NCBI GenBank assembly: GCA_014058105.1
Contig: JACGCM010002331.1
Coordinates: 744,001-808,000 of the forward strand
Direction: 5' to 3'
DNA from: Kingdonia uniflora
Lineage: Eukaryota > Streptophyta > Magnoliopsida > Ranunculales > Circaeasteraceae
DNA length: 64,000 nt
The notes beneath the pieces were generated by a model. That model worked only from the letters and a program-made list of their open reading frames with translations. It was not told the origin of the DNA and searched no databases. This document shows, piece by piece, positions 34,882 to 47,235 of this stretch (within the stretch, counting starts at the first letter, position 1; the number at the start of each line of letters is the position of its first letter). The position numbers and the translations under genes were made by a program.

Positions 34882-35683
34882 TAGGCCTGTTTTAGGATCG
34901 GATCGGAAATGGGGGCGGTCGGAATTTTTTTAATTTTTTTCAGAACTGTAAATTTTTTTCCAATTCGATCTGATTTTTTTTCGGAACTGTAAAAATGGAT
35001 CCAAATTCGGAATTTCAACAATTTCAGAATAAATTCGGATATTCCAAAAATTTTGGAAAATTCTGAAATTTTGGGAAAAAAAAATCTGATCAAATCAAAA
35101 AGATTGTATTTAGCAACTTGAAAATAATAACAACCGAAAACCAATTGAAAATAATAACAACATGAAAATAAATATTGTTCAAATAAGTTTACAAAATTAA
35201 ACCATCATTTCACAAATTTATAAAGTACACAACCAACTGAACACCACTTGACCATATCTCTCATCCCCACTCTGGCTTCAAGAGCTCTCTAACATGTTTG
35301 AAATTTTAGAGGCAGTGAATTTTGGAAAATAAGAGGCAGTGGAGAATGGAGCCCTAGGTTAAGAGCTAATGTTTTATTATAAGTTCTAATTTGGATTGTT
35401 TAGATTAAAACGAATCGAAGGGATATTCGGATTAAATCGGAATATTTTTCGGATTAAATCGGATCGAAGGGTATTCGGAATAATCGGATAGGATCTTGTT
35501 CGAAAAAATCGAATCGAAAATTTTAAAATAGCAGAAAGTTATCCGATTCCGATCCGAAATTTTTCGGAAAAATCCGGAAATCGGATTTTTGGAAATCCAA
35601 ACTGTAAAATTGGGTTCCGAAATCGGAAAAATCGGATCGAAAATCGAAAAAAATCTAAAGTTCAGACAAAAGTTGCAGCCCTA
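34882..35683. mobile_element. hAT-like non-autonomous DNA transposon
   Basis: The ends are TAGGCCTGTTTTAGG on the left and, on the minus strand, TAGGGCTGCAACTTT on the right, an imperfect inverted repeat. Both subterminal regions are crowded with CGGAT/ATCCG and TTCGGAA words, which is characteristic of hAT elements. No transposase is encoded, and the 89-codon minus frame is a by-product of the AT-rich repeats. A clear 8-bp target duplication was not found. Confidence 0.45.
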
Positions 35684-36390
35684 GGTAAGGTATTAATCAT
35701 AAAAAAAATATGATCATGCTCTATTGTTTATTACAAGTTAGCAAGACCATCTTTATCTTCAACCTCCACCCCAAAAGAAGAAAAGAAAATTTGTTTTTGC
35801 AAATGACACCACCTTCAACGGGAAACAACCATTGTTTCAAATATGGTTTGAGGAAACAGGTTCGTTCTAGCCTGTTAAGATGCATATTTGAACTGCAGTC
35901 AGGTAGATCAACGTTTTCGGTGGCGAATCTATATAACTACTCTGATGTGTTAGTTAATCACGACTCTGAGAAAAAAAAAATAGGGATTGTTCATTAGAGG
36001 CTGAAAATTATGTTTCGGCATTGCCTCTTTTCCTCTATTGTGCTCAACTATTTTGAGTAGGATAGGGAGTCTCCCCATCAAAAATAGCTTATTGAATAGT
36101 ACGTAAAATCTTGGAAGTGGGATGCTTAATGTTATGCACTGAATTAGGTTATTAAACTTTAGAAAACGTCAACATTCACAAGAAGATGCTATAAACATGG
36201 GAAAACTTGAACAGAAACCATAATTAAGAAGTATTTCAAATGGTGAAAGAATCTCGAATATTTCTGTTATTCCACTAGAAACATTTATGAAGAGTTTTCT
36301 TATTTAGAAGTCGTCAAATTACAAGTCTGATTGCAGTGCTAATATATGCACTGTCCAGGCATCAAATGCTAAACCTTAAGTACTTAAAGT
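35684..36390. other. Downstream flank of the aldo-keto reductase gene
   Basis: No gene supported. The part from about 36165 to 36390 is homologous to 56285-56550, downstream of the aldo-keto reductase pseudogene, so the ancestral duplication included this 3' flank. Confidence 0.5.
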
Positions 36391-39300
36391 TCAAATCTTG
36401 CTATCTCTTGCAGGTGTATTTGCAAATTTATATGAGATACTGTAGAAGTTATTGTTGATCCTAGGGCCTGCAACATCACTGGCAGGTACCGCTTCAGAAA
36501 TCTCAAACAACTCTGCCTCTGTGAGTTTAACGCTAACAGATCCAACATTATCTTCTAGGTTCTTGATTTTAGTTGTTCCTACAAAAATTCAAGGAAAAGG
36601 AAAAAACGAATACGGTCAGTTATTCATATTTTTAAGTTGCCATTACACATTGTCAAGAGCGCAAACAATCTAAATCATAACAACGAATTGATGGTATAGT
36701 TATGGGCAATCTGAAAATATTGTTTCCGCTTTTTTCTTGAAGTAATGCCAGCTAAGATAAATAGTACAATTCGGAGAAGTCTAACATTGATGAGAAAAAG
36801 TTGAAGAGTTAATATGAACACTCACCAGGGATAGGAACGACGTCCTCTCCTTGATGGTTAACCCACGCTAGAGTTAGTTGAGCAGGAGTGCAACCATGCT
36901 TTGCAGCCAAGTTTGCGATCCGAGTATACAAAATCTTGTTCTGGTCAAAGTTCTCTCCAGTGAACCTAGGATGAAAAGCCTGAAACGAAAAAAAATGTTA
37001 CCATCATTGAGTAACACCGAAAGGCAAATTTCATGAAAAAAATCTCAGAAATTGGAAGAGTATGAAGCATGAGCTGGTGTTATGTTCATACCAAGAAGCT
37101 GCTTGGGGGCAAGCTCTCCACAACAGCTTTACCAGCAAAAAAACCACGACCAAGGGGGCAATATGGAACTAATCCAATACCAAGCTCCCTGCAAGTTATG
37201 CAGTTGGGATGGACATCACTTTCTTGTCTACTTAGGAAAACAAAAGCTCTACCATACATGGATAAAACTATTGTTTGAAAAGGCAGAAGTTGGTACTCAA
37301 ACACATAGCCTATAAGAGGTGTTTTGCAGGCTCAAGGTGGTATTAAGGCATAAGCTTTATCTACGCATCATTTTGTCTGAGCGTAAAATTTAGTTAATGA
37401 AGATTTTATGTAATTTCCAATGTGGAAAAATCACAGACCAAAGGCACAAAGTAAAAACACCTAACAATATGGAAGGAAAAAACCCACAGAGCGTGGAATC
37501 CAACACACTTAACTTTATCCATCTCACCACCAAACCATAGGATCTTTCAGACGTTACACCCCTCTTACTTTTGGATGTAGAAGACTTGCGTAGATAAACA
37601 ACTTCAATTGTCTTCACCTTTATATCTAAATGGTAAGCATTTTTTCACATCTATTTTGGCATCCTTTTCAAAACCTCACTCATTTGAGTTTTTTCTACAC
37701 GCATATCAAGATTATGAAGAGTATGTTCGGGGTCTATGCAAGAAAAACTAAAAAACTTTGATATCAGTGAGTCTTTTGTAGGATTTTCATGGCTTATTTG
37801 TGCTGAAATGTGGCCATAGCCGTCATAAATTGATTTTGATTTTGAACAAACCTGCAAAGTGGGACTATGTCTTCCTCAATATCACGAGTCCATAGGGACC
37901 ACTCCATTTGTAAGGCAGTGATGGGGTGAACTGCATATGCCCTCCTTATTGTGTCTGGGCTCGCTTCTGATAAACCAATGTACTTTATTTTTCCTTCTTC
38001 CACCAACTTCTTGAGTTCTCCCATCTACGATTCCAGAAAATGATATGATTACAAAGAGATATCCAATAGCCACGAACATCATGAAAGGAAATGAAGTATA
38101 TGAAGAAAGAAATTTCCAAATCACCTTCCAAAGAAGAATTTCTTACAAAAAGTACGAGAAAGCACTTACAGTCTCCTCTATGGGTACTGATGTATCAACG
38201 CGGTGCTGATAATAGAGATCAATGTATTCCACATCAAGACGCCTGAGGCTAGCCTCACAACAAGCACGCACATATTCCGGGGTTCCACTAACTATAACCT
38301 TAGTTGGTTCCATCTTTACAATGCCAAACTTTGTAGCTAATTGAATTTTTTCTCGAGGCAATTGCTTCAACGCCTGAAAAAAATTAGATTTCTTTGATGA
38401 GAAGTGCAAGAACTAAATCATAGTTAAGTAATCTCAATGATTAAGTTGGAACAAGGTAGACAAATATTAGTATAAGCATCTTAAAGAAGCTTTATCCTGA
38501 ATAAAAATATTGATGGGTATGGGTTTAACTCACGTGCATGGATCTAAATATTAAGAAATATACCAGTGGCAGTATATCAGTCCGATATATCAAACTTTCA
38601 ATTCTGTATTATATCAAGAGCTCAAGTATGATTCTTATCACTAGAAGATGTGAAGGTCAATAATGTGAGCAGGGACATTATACAGAGAAAAGTTTGCCTA
38701 AGATCTCAATTCTATCTGAGGCTATTGATAAGCTTGTCTGGACCCCAAACATTACAGGTGCCTTCTCTGCCTCTTAAACTTACAATATGATGAGGCCTAC
38801 AAAGAATGAAGTCACTTAGAGTACAGTGAATTTGAATAAGAGTGTTGTTCCTAGATATGGTTTTATCACATGGCAAATGCTAAGCGGGTGTATTGCAACA
38901 CAAGATAGGATGGTGCAGAGAAGGGTTCTCTCCTCCTCTAACTGCAAATTTTGCAATTCATACAATGAAAGTACTGAGCATCTCTTCCTGGGTTCTCTAG
39001 AGAAATTTGGCTAAAGCTCCTCAAGAAAAAGCTCATGGATCTCAGGCATTGCTCAAAACGGTCTGCTTTCTCATATCATAATTGTGGTGTTTACTGCTTA
39101 CATATATCAAATTTGGTTGACAAGCAACAACATTATTTTCATAAATGAAAGTAAGCCTGCTGAAATTACTTAGAGACGTATATGCCATGACATAAAGAGT
39201 TAAGACTAGGCTAAATATCATTATCATTTATCAAGAAGGTCCCAGACTCAGCTAGGAGCAGAAGTTTGTGGTCGTTTTGGAATCTCCATCATACCTTCTC

Positions 39301-40159
39301 ACTTTCTGTTGCGAAGATTTGCAACTGATCCCCCCCTACCTAGCAATCTGTGGATGCTCAATAGTCAATACATATGGCTCTTATTATTCTAGTTAAAGTG
39401 GTTACGGTGGTAATATTAGAAATTTCCAAGGCCGGCCACTTCTTTGTTATCATGGGATGGACGAGCCTCAATTGGTTATATATCATGAAATGCAGGCTAT
39501 CGAGAGAGACGTGCAGTAATGTCTAGAACAGGGTATCACAAGGTTTGGGTGCCTACTGATTTTGAACTTATGATTAGCTACAATAAGCATGGTAAGCAAC
39601 CTCCATGGAACTGTTATCATCTCCTACAATATATCAAGCACCCTGAATTTCACTAGCATCAAGTCTCTCACATCTTATTTGGTCATGTTATGATCAAAGC
39701 ATGAAACAATTTAAGAGAATTAAATAACCTAAAACTAGTATTGAACAATACAGTTATACAGATAACCAAACTCATAATCTTTAGTCTTTACCTTTCCAAC
39801 CAGAACTTCATTTGTGTTGGTTCCATAAACATCTGCAGTATCAAAGAAAGTGACCCCTTTATTGAAAGCGTCCTTAATTACTGAAATACCAATATCATCA
39901 GAGACTGGATCATTGTACATTCCAGTTAGACCCATGCATCCAAATCCCAATTTTGACACCTACAACAACACAAACAACTTAAAGCCAATCACTACTGGTA
40001 TAAAATCATACATTTTTAAAGTTTCTAGATGAAACTTCAAGTAATCAAAATGGATTTACTAATTTTTTTTCTTTTTCAGATTGGTGAAATGGATTATACC
40101 TCTAAGCCTTGATTTCCCAATTTAACTCTTGGCATTTGGAACATGTGATCTTCAGCCAT
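36391..40159 (-). CDS. Aldo-keto reductase, seven exons, 347 aa
   Basis: Exons on the minus strand: 40159-40100, 39959-39792, 38373-38170, 38024-37852, 37188-37092, 36979-36826, 36578-36391. All introns start GT and end AG, and the frame stays open to a TGA at 36393-36391. The length is usual for plant NADPH-dependent aldo-keto reductases of the perakine reductase / IN2-2 / auxin-induced PCNT115 type. The catalytic tetrad is present: D60 and Y65 (FFDTADVYG), K91 (ATKFG), H133 (YYQHR). The cofactor-binding end is [13 protein letters not shown] (about 284-296). It should be a soluble cytosolic enzyme reducing carbonyl substrates; the substrate cannot be told from sequence. ATG context is AACATGGC. 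It is the only intact host gene here. Intron 2 (1.4 kb) holds a LINE fragment. A truncated paralogue lies at 56.6-58.7 kb. Confidence 0.92.
38815..39210 (+). mobile_element. LINE 3' fragment in intron 2 of the aldo-keto reductase gene
   Basis: On the plus strand, opposite to the gene, a zinc-binding reverse-transcriptase-associated domain is readable ([36 protein letters not shown]). It is followed by a frame with [10 protein letters not shown] and then RRICHDIK, the usual end of such LINEs. It is short and broken, and does not disturb the splice sites. Confidence 0.7.
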
Positions 40160-40332
40160 GTTCTCTCAATTTCAAATCTAGTGAAGTCTCTGAAAATGAA
40201 GAGCTCAATGGGGGAAGGACTTTTGAAGGAAGTCTCACCAACCAAACCACCTAACACAGTACATTGTGGAAGAAGGAAATCATGCTAGTGCTCTCCGTGG
40301 TGGTACTGGTGCCCCACAAAGTTTTTATTTTA

Positions 40333-40340
40333 TTTTTATA
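40333..40340 (-). promoter_or_regulatory. Probable TATA box of the aldo-keto reductase gene
   Basis: The minus strand reads TATAAAAA in the context GTTTTATAAAAATAAA, about 175 nt before the ATG at 40159. This leaves a leader of roughly 140 nt. No other strong TATA box lies closer. Confidence 0.45.
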
Positions 40341-40739
40341 AAACTCCCTGATCTATCTATAAGATCTAAGGCGGAATAAAACTTACTATTACAGAGTAAA
40401 CTCCTTGATTGAGATAGAAAGAGAGAGATGAGGAGAAGAGAATGATGAAGAAGAGTGACTACGGATGAATAAATTTTTTTGGAAGCTCATATTTCTACGA
40501 ACCCGACTTTTTGGTCGGATCCACCACAAATACCTCATTTTATCTAGAAAATAATTAACTCCTAAAACAACCATGACCATCTACAAGGGTGAGAAATAAT
40601 TACCAAAATTGAAGGGGGAAAGGCACCATAAAGACTCCAGACTGGTTTCTTTAGCCTCAAGATGGCCCTGAGATGGTTATGAGGTGTGCCTTTTTAATTG
40701 AAAGTTGTCTTTGTGTTCAACTAACAACAAGGAACATGA

Positions 40740-41560
40740 CTTGGTGACAAAAGACGACTCCATATCGAATCCAAGTTTGAATTCCATTACGAACCACGTA
40801 TAGAGGTCAATCCGCCGAAGAACTTTGCTTCGTCTCCTTATAAGCATATTTATACAGGACATCAAAACCCAACTCAGCAACAGACATACAGACCGGAACA
40901 CAATACGTACCAGGGTGATTACTCGAACACCGGGACTGAAAAACGGGACACGACCATCACGGTTTTGCGACAAAAAAATTTGACAAGTACGTACGATATG
41001 CAACCTGTTGTTTCTGAACCATCTCACCATCCCCAAGCTGACAGAGCTAGGTGTAATCCCCCGGTACACCACAAGCAACAGTCGAAACAGCCGGTTCAGC
41101 AATGCGGTTTTTACTTTGCCGAGAACGCACGCAGTAACAGTAAACTCATGCAGTTAGGTTACAAGTTTGCCGACGAAAAATGGGATTCCCAGTCACTAGG
41201 TAGCTACTACGGTGGGGCTAGTACGGCGAGGAGACTTGACTTTGGAAGTTACCCGAACGACACGTATCGAAGCCGAGACGAGAAACAGCCGTTGGGGCCA
41301 ACATCCACTCAGTACAAACAGCTATTTGTGTCTGCCAACATATCAAACCAGTCAGACAAACGATTTGAGGGTTGTCACAACATGAAAGCTCTACAGCTGG
41401 TGGGGTCCCCATCGATATCATGGTGCAGCGCTTCTCAAGTACAAAAATGGACAAAAATTATGATGGTGAGGGAGCAGGGTCCCACCAAAAGGATCTGTTA
41501 AACAAATCAAACCAAGCGAGTTCTAGTCGCTCGATTTTTGTAGACCCAAGTGGTTTTACC
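40740..41560 (+). pseudogene. LINE ORF1, first part
   Basis: The frame is open from 40740 to 41501 (about 250 codons) with no clear ATG at its start. It is rich in Gln, His and Ser, with QQCGFYFAENARSN and FADEKWDSQ, and I do not recognise a domain. A second frame (41372-41560) takes over at its end and stays open into the E4 LTR, so a frameshift around 41400-41500 is likely. By position it should encode the RNA-binding chaperone of an L1 element. It continues at 51261-52085. An unrelated gene fragment at this place cannot be excluded. Confidence 0.45.
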
Positions 41561-44020
41561 TGTAGTGTCCCAGATTTTTATTTTATTTTGTTATATTTTT
41601 ATTTATTATTATGCATCACGCATCCATATCCATACCATACATCATGCATCATCCCTTTCTGCATCTGCATTTTTTTCAACTTATCAGGTTTTGTGTTTTC
41701 TGTGTTCTACGGTTTTGATGGTTGGACGGAGGAGTTTGTTGTTGATTATTTTCTTGGGGGCCCGTAGTTGGATTGATGGTGTTGGTGTTATTGTTGTGGG
41801 TGTTGTTGTTATTCTTGTTGTTGTTGTTGTGTTTGTTGTCCCAGGAGCTGTGTGGTGTGATCCGGGGGGGGGGGATCTTGTGATCCAGGGGGAGCCTAGT
41901 ATTTTTCCAGTTTTGTCAAAGTCGTTCGAACGACATTTGAAGTCGTTCGAACGAGTTGACATGCCCCCTGGAATTTTTGTTTTTGAAGAGTGGTTCGTTC
42001 GAACGACTTCCTATTTCGTTCGAACGAGTTGACATCTTTTGTTCGAACGACTTCCTATTTTCTTATTCCCTGGAAATTTTGTCTTCATACCCTCTTCGTT
42101 CGAACGACCTCCTTTTCGTTCGAACGAATTTGGTGGGTATTTTCTCCCTTTTGGTTTTTATTTTCATTTCTCTCCCTCACTCTCTCATTTGTCTCTCTCT
42201 CTACCTTAGCCCTCTCCCTCACTTATCCTCATTCTTCCTTGAGATTGGTGGTTGTCGTTGGGTCGATTCCTCACCGATTTCTTCGGTGAGTATTTCCTTT
42301 TCCTCTCCGTGTTTGCAATTTTGATTTCTAGGATTTTGTTGTTGGATTCAAATTTAGGTTTTGTGTTGGGTTTTTGGGTTGTGATTATGGAGTTGCGTTG
42401 TTCCAGGTGTTGGGTTGTGGTGTTGGCTTGATTGTTGCCTCGGGCTGTCCTGTCATTTGTTGGATTACGGTTTGTTGGAGTTCCGAGTTTATCCTGCGGA
42501 ATTCGAGCCCGTTTGTCAGGTGAGTGTCCCTCCATTGCTAAATTTATATACTAATTTAGCCTGTGTTAGATAGAGCATGCACATGGCATTGAGGTGTTTG
42601 TGATTTGATTTTAAACTGTATTGTTCCGTCTGTTGTAATTGTTGTTTTCTGTATTGTTGCTTTCTATGGTTAGGCATGTAGGGTGTGTTTCCCTTTTTGT
42701 CTTTTAGGAAGGTGTGCATTTGTGGGGTATTCTCGTGGGTAGTCCTTGACTGCTGTGTTCCAGTCTTGCAGAGACTGATGATTGTTGGATGTGGTAACTA
42801 GGTATATTAGTCACTGTTTACATCGATGTTAGGATTGTTTACCATCCTCTGAGGCAGGTGGTTATCCTATGTGTGTTGGCCGGGTTTGGCAGCTGTGTTG
42901 TTTTGATCCTTGGGATCTGTTTGCAGTGTGGGATTTTTTTAATATTATTTTAACTTAACGGGGTGATGATACATAACAAAGCTCCACACGGCTGACCCTC
43001 GTTAGGATTTGGGATTCCTACATCGGGTTAAAATAAGTGTGTGAGTTTGGGACATGTACTATCATACCTATTCACCCATCCGGGAGTGTGGGATGGTATG
43101 AGATAGTTTTCCTTTGGTACCCATCTTAATCCTCTATGTGGTTGAAATCCCTTGGAATGTGAAATTAAGTTCGGACGTTGGCTCCGTGGGTTGCATAGCC
43201 TGGGACACTCTTATCAAGCGATAAATCCCAAGCTTGGTCGAGCTTGCTACTAATCCTTCCCATTGTATCCAACCGAGACCTCTTTAAGTTAATTATGCAT
43301 TATCGGTTGATCAGTCCACTATATTGATTTATATGGTCTAGTCTTGATTTCATACCATCATAAACATTCACTTTATGGCTTTAGTTCAGGATATCATATT
43401 ACTCAGCATTTGGGATAATTATGGGTTTATCTTAGTTCATCACGTTACGTTACATCATTAGCATACTATCATCATTACAACATATTTTGCATATATCTTT
43501 TCCTCATATTTCCTATTCCACTTACTCTCTATTTCTGCACTTATATATTACTATCCTTTTAACATCTTATATCTCATTCATCTCTCCTCTTTCCCTGTAC
43601 CTGTTATATTAGTTTGTTATTTAGCCTTGTTAGGCATTAGTGAGTTGTGGTTTTGCTCACTCTCGTATTTCCCCCCCTTTCAGAGGCTGAGTTGTGCAGT
43701 TTTTGCCATGAGTCCATACTGTCAGTTCTAGGTATTGTGGCTGCAGTTCCTGTGCCGGTTTTAGTATTCCTTGTATAATCTCAGCTCGTGATGCTGCTTG
43801 TATTCGAGACATTGTATTTACGTCTTCAGTTGATGTATATATGTCTTTTGCTTATGCTTTATCCTTTTACTCTGATGATATTGCCATAGTCAATGACTGA
43901 GCCTGAACTTGTCTATGGCTCGGTTGTTTGTGGGGGCAAATCGGTTGGATTCCCCGACCTGCACATCCTGAATGATAGTAATTGGTCTAGCTATCGATTA
44001 TTGGATTTTGGGGCGTGACA
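41561..44020 (+). repeat. 5' LTR of E4
   Basis: Starts TGTAGTGTCCCAG and ends GGGGCGTGACA. It contains GTT-rich tracts near 41770-41840, the palindrome array at 41922-42127, and a CT-rich stretch (42165-42240) that may contain the transcription start. Confidence 0.93.
41922..42127. repeat. Array of TCGTTCGAACGA palindromes in the 5' LTR
   Basis: Seven copies of the self-complementary 12-mer TCGTTCGAACGA (one with a changed first half) occur in about 206 bp, separated by 8-50 bp of unlike sequence. Each holds two CpG and a central TTCGAA. The spacing is irregular, so it is not a simple tandem repeat. Confidence 0.9.
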
Positions 44021-44024
44021 GACT

Positions 44025-44037
44025 TGGTATCAGAGCT
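44025..44037 (+). other. Primer-binding site of E4 (initiator Met tRNA)
   Basis: TGGTATCAGAGCT starts five bases after the LTR end and matches the standard plant tRNA-iMet primer site. Confidence 0.9.
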
Positions 44038-44178
44038 ATAGGTAAATCCCTATCTCTGGTCTAGCAATCATATGACGAGTAATTCTTTCTAGATGGAATT
44101 AGGATTGATTCCTTTTGGTTTTACGTATTTTATCATCTTTCCTCCTTTTCTTGAGGTGCGCCTTCTATTGTGTAGATT

Positions 44179-45282
44179 TCTAGAGGTGGCAGAGGCCGTG
44201 CAGTTGGTCGTGGTCGTAGAGGGTTGCGCAGTGGTGCACTTGTCGACGAGCCAGTGCTTAGTCAGGAGAGTTTGGGGTCTGTTCCAATTGATCAGGGTAT
44301 TCCTCCAGCTCCAGTAGTTCCAGAGCAGCCTATCATTTTGCCTACCCCAGTTGTTCCTGGTATTTCGACGGAGATGAGACAGTTTATGGAGAGTTTTACA
44401 GCTCACTTTCAGCAGGCCAGGAGCCCAGCGGTTAGAGAGTACAGTTACCTTGAGCAGCTTCAAAAGTACAAGCATCCAATTTTTTCTAGCGCGTTAGTTC
44501 CTTCTGAGGCAGAGACTTAGTTCACGTCTATAAAGAAGACTTTGAACGCAATGAAGTGTCTGGACGATCAGAGGGTGACACTTGCTACTTATCTCATTCA
44601 GGGTGAGGCAGATCATTGGTGGGATACAACCAAGAGGACGATTGCGAAGACTTCTATACTTTGGGCTTCCTTTCCGAACCAATTCTTTGAGCAGTATTTC
44701 TCGCAGAGTTACAGAGACTCTTGCATCTCAGAGTTCTATATGCTTGAGCAGGGTGATATGAGTATATCTCAGTATGATCAGCGGTTCAATGAACTCCCTC
44801 GGTATGTTCCGTTTATTATCCAGGATGAAGAGCAGCGTAAAATGAAATTTCTAAAGGGTCTTCATCCGTACTTTAGGAAGTTCTTGATTGCTTCGGGGGC
44901 TAGTTCATATGGAGAGTTTTTGTCGAAAGCCTTGGTGATAGAGCATAACAACATTGAGGAGCGGAAGTCCAAGGACTTGAGGAGCCAGCAGAGGCAGGAT
45001 CAGAGGGCCGATAAGGGCAAGGTAATCCAGAGTCAGTATGAGAATTTGGGTGCGAAGAGACAGAAGTTCAGTATTGTCGAGGGTGCGCCAGCTAGAGTTA
45101 TGGGACCATGGTTTGCTTTTGGGGAGTGTTGGAACTGTGGGGAGAAAGGTCACTCTAAGAGGTTTTGTCCTAGGCCAGTCAGAGGTCCACAACCATTGCA
45201 ACAGTTTCAGGGTCCTGTTGGTCACCCACCGAGACCTCAGCATTTTCAGCAGATTCAACAGAGGCAGTTCCAGGGCCCGTAA
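44179..45282 (+). pseudogene. gag: E4 gag
   Basis: A Gly/Arg-rich start (SRGGRGRAVGRGRRG) leads to the capsid region, which has QGEADHWWD (about 44600) and FNELPRYVPF. The CCHC zinc knuckle CWNCGEKGHSKRFC is at about 45127-45168. A Gln/Pro-rich tail ends at a TAA at 45280. One internal TAG (44518) probably replaces a Trp codon, since the following FTSIKKTLNAM directly continues the conserved capsid region. The true start codon is not clear. Gag packages the element's RNA. Confidence 0.85.
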
Positions 45283-45420
45283 GGTAGACGGATAGTTTTA
45301 GGCCCTCAGGGTGGATAGAGACAGTAACATCTGGGTCAGCAGCAGGGCCAGGGTCAGGGCCAAGGGAAGAGCAGGATGTACATTGTTGGGAGACGAGGTG
45401 CTCATGCCGCCTGACCTATA

Positions 45421-45768
45421 GTGGAAGGTAAGATTCATATTTCTTATTTGCCTGCTCATGCTCTTTTCGATTCCGGTGCATCGCATTCATTCATAGCATA
45501 TGCATTCCTCTGCACTATTGGTTTTGAGTCTTCTTTGTTGCATGATGAGATTTTTGTGGGTACTTCTCTCGATTCTTCGGTTTCTATTTCTCGTATTTGT
45601 AGAGATTGCCTGGTAGTTGTGTGTGGCCGTGTTCTTTCAGCAGACCTGTTGGTGCTACCGATGCATGGGTTTGATATTATCCTGGGTATGGATTGGTTGC
45701 CGGCGCATCGAGTTACTTTAGATTATTTTGAGAAGACAACTACTTTCAGTATTCTTTGTGATAAGTAA
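45421..45768 (+). CDS. E4 aspartic protease domain
   Basis: The open frame shows the retroviral-type active site (ALFDSGASHSFI, near residue 17) and the C-terminal LPMHGFDIILGMDWL. It is part of the Gag-Pol polyprotein, separated here from RT only by later stops. As a free-standing frame it is not a separate gene; it cleaves the polyprotein in the particle. Confidence 0.8.
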   Translation: MEGKIHISYLPAHALFDSGASHSFIAYAFLCTIGFESSLLHDEIFVGTSLDSSVSISRICRDCLVVVCGRVLSADLLVLPMHGFDIILGMDWLPAHRVTLDYFEKTTTFSILCDK

Positions 45769-45810
45769 TTTTTGCTTGCTAGTTCGGAACCTGCGTAGTC
45801 AGGGGATGGT

Positions 45811-47235
45811 TTGTTGGCATTCATAGAGCTAGAGTCCTCGGGTGTTGATGTTAGTGCAATCCTGGTGGTGTGTGACTTTTTTGACATTTTCCTGCAGATA
45901 CCTGGTTTGCCACCGACGAGAAAGGTTAATTTTGGTATAAACCTTTTACCTGGTATGGCTCCGATTTTAAAGGCTCCATATCGTATGACACCTATTAAGC
46001 TAAAAGAGTTGTATGATCAGATTTCTGAGTTGATGGATTAGAAGTTTATCCGACCGAGTACTTCAGCGTGGGGAGCTTCGGTAATATTTGCGAAGAAGAA
46101 GGATGGGTTTATGCGCCTTTGCATCGATTATCGTGAGTTGAACAAAGTCACGATCAAGAATAAGTATCCTTTACCTAGGATCGAGGACTTGTTTGACCAG
46201 CTTCGGGGAGTGTAGTTCTTTTCGAAGATTGATCTCAGATCGGGTTACCATCAGCTGAGAATCAAGAAAGAAGATATTTCCAAGACGGCGTTCAGGACAC
46301 GTTATGGGCACTACGAGTTTCAGGTTATGCCGTTTGGGTTGACGAACGCTCCAACAGCTTTTATGGATTTGATGAACCAGGTTTTCTGACCTTTCCTGGA
46401 CCGGTTTGTTATTGTGTTCGTGGACGACATTTTGATCAATTCGAAGACCGAGGCCGAGCATGAAGAACACTTGAGAGTTGCTTTGTAGACTTTGAGGGAG
46501 AACGAGTTCTATGCAAAGTTTGAGAAGTGTGATTTTTGGCAGAAAGAGGTGAAATTCCTAGGGCACGTGGTGTCCAAGGATGGTATTGCGGTTGATCCTT
46601 CTAAGGTTAAGGCCATTGCAGATTGGGCGCAGCCGACTAATGCTACAGAGATTCGTAATTTTTTGGGATTAGCCGGTTATTACCACAGATTCATCGCGGG
46701 CTTTTTGCGGATTGTAGCTCCTTTGACTCACTTGACGCAGAAGGACGTTAGATTCGTTTAGGATGACAGATGTGATTCAGCTTTTACAGAGTTTAAGAAG
46801 AGATTGTCTACAACACCTGCTCTTATTGTTCCTTCTAGTAGGCAGAAGTATATGGTTTACAGCAGCGCTTCGCTCAGTGGGCTGGGTTGTGTTTTGATGC
46901 AGGAGGGAAAGGCGGTGGCTTATGCTTCGAGACAACTTAAGGTGCATGAGAGAAGCTATCCTACTCATGACCTCGAGTTGGCAGCCGTGGTTTATTCATT
47001 GAAGATTTGGTGACATTACCTTTGCGGGGAGAGGTTCGAGCTCTTTTCAGATCATAAGAGTTTGCGGTACCTTTTCTCGTTGGAAGAACTCAATATGAGG
47101 TAGCGCAGATGGATGGAGTTCCTGAAGGACTATGACATCGACTTGCAGTATCACCCAGGGAAGGTGAATGCGGTAGCTGACACTTTGAGCAGTTTACCTA
47201 AGGGATTCCTTGTACGTCTGATGATTCGTGAGTAG
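45811..47235 (+). pseudogene. E4 reverse transcriptase and RNase H
   Basis: RT motifs in order are APYRMTPIKLKEL, the catalytic region [28 protein letters not shown] and the active site FVDDI (about 46418-46432). Then [21 protein letters not shown] and the RNase H with [28 protein letters not shown] and SDHKSLRYLF follow. Stops at 46040, 46214, 46387, 46486, 46759, 47011 and 47101 mostly fit CAG-to-TAG, CGA-to-TGA or TGG-to-TAG changes. Confidence 0.9.

Noticed and set aside
34878..35144. 88-codon minus frame rich in Phe, Ile and Lys
   Set aside because: It reflects the AT-rich subterminal repeats of the hAT-like element.
38826..39014. A separate small zinc-finger gene in the aldo-keto reductase intron
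   Set aside because: The Cys pattern and flanks match the zinc-binding domain that ends LINE reverse transcriptases.
40677..41102. 141-codon minus-strand frame
   Set aside because: It is the reverse of the longer LINE frame on the plus strand and has no recognisable domain.
41684..42324. Several overlapping frames (92-122 codons) in the E4 LTR on both strands
   Set aside because: They are created by GTT/AAC tracts and by the palindromes, and are not conserved in frame in the other LTR.
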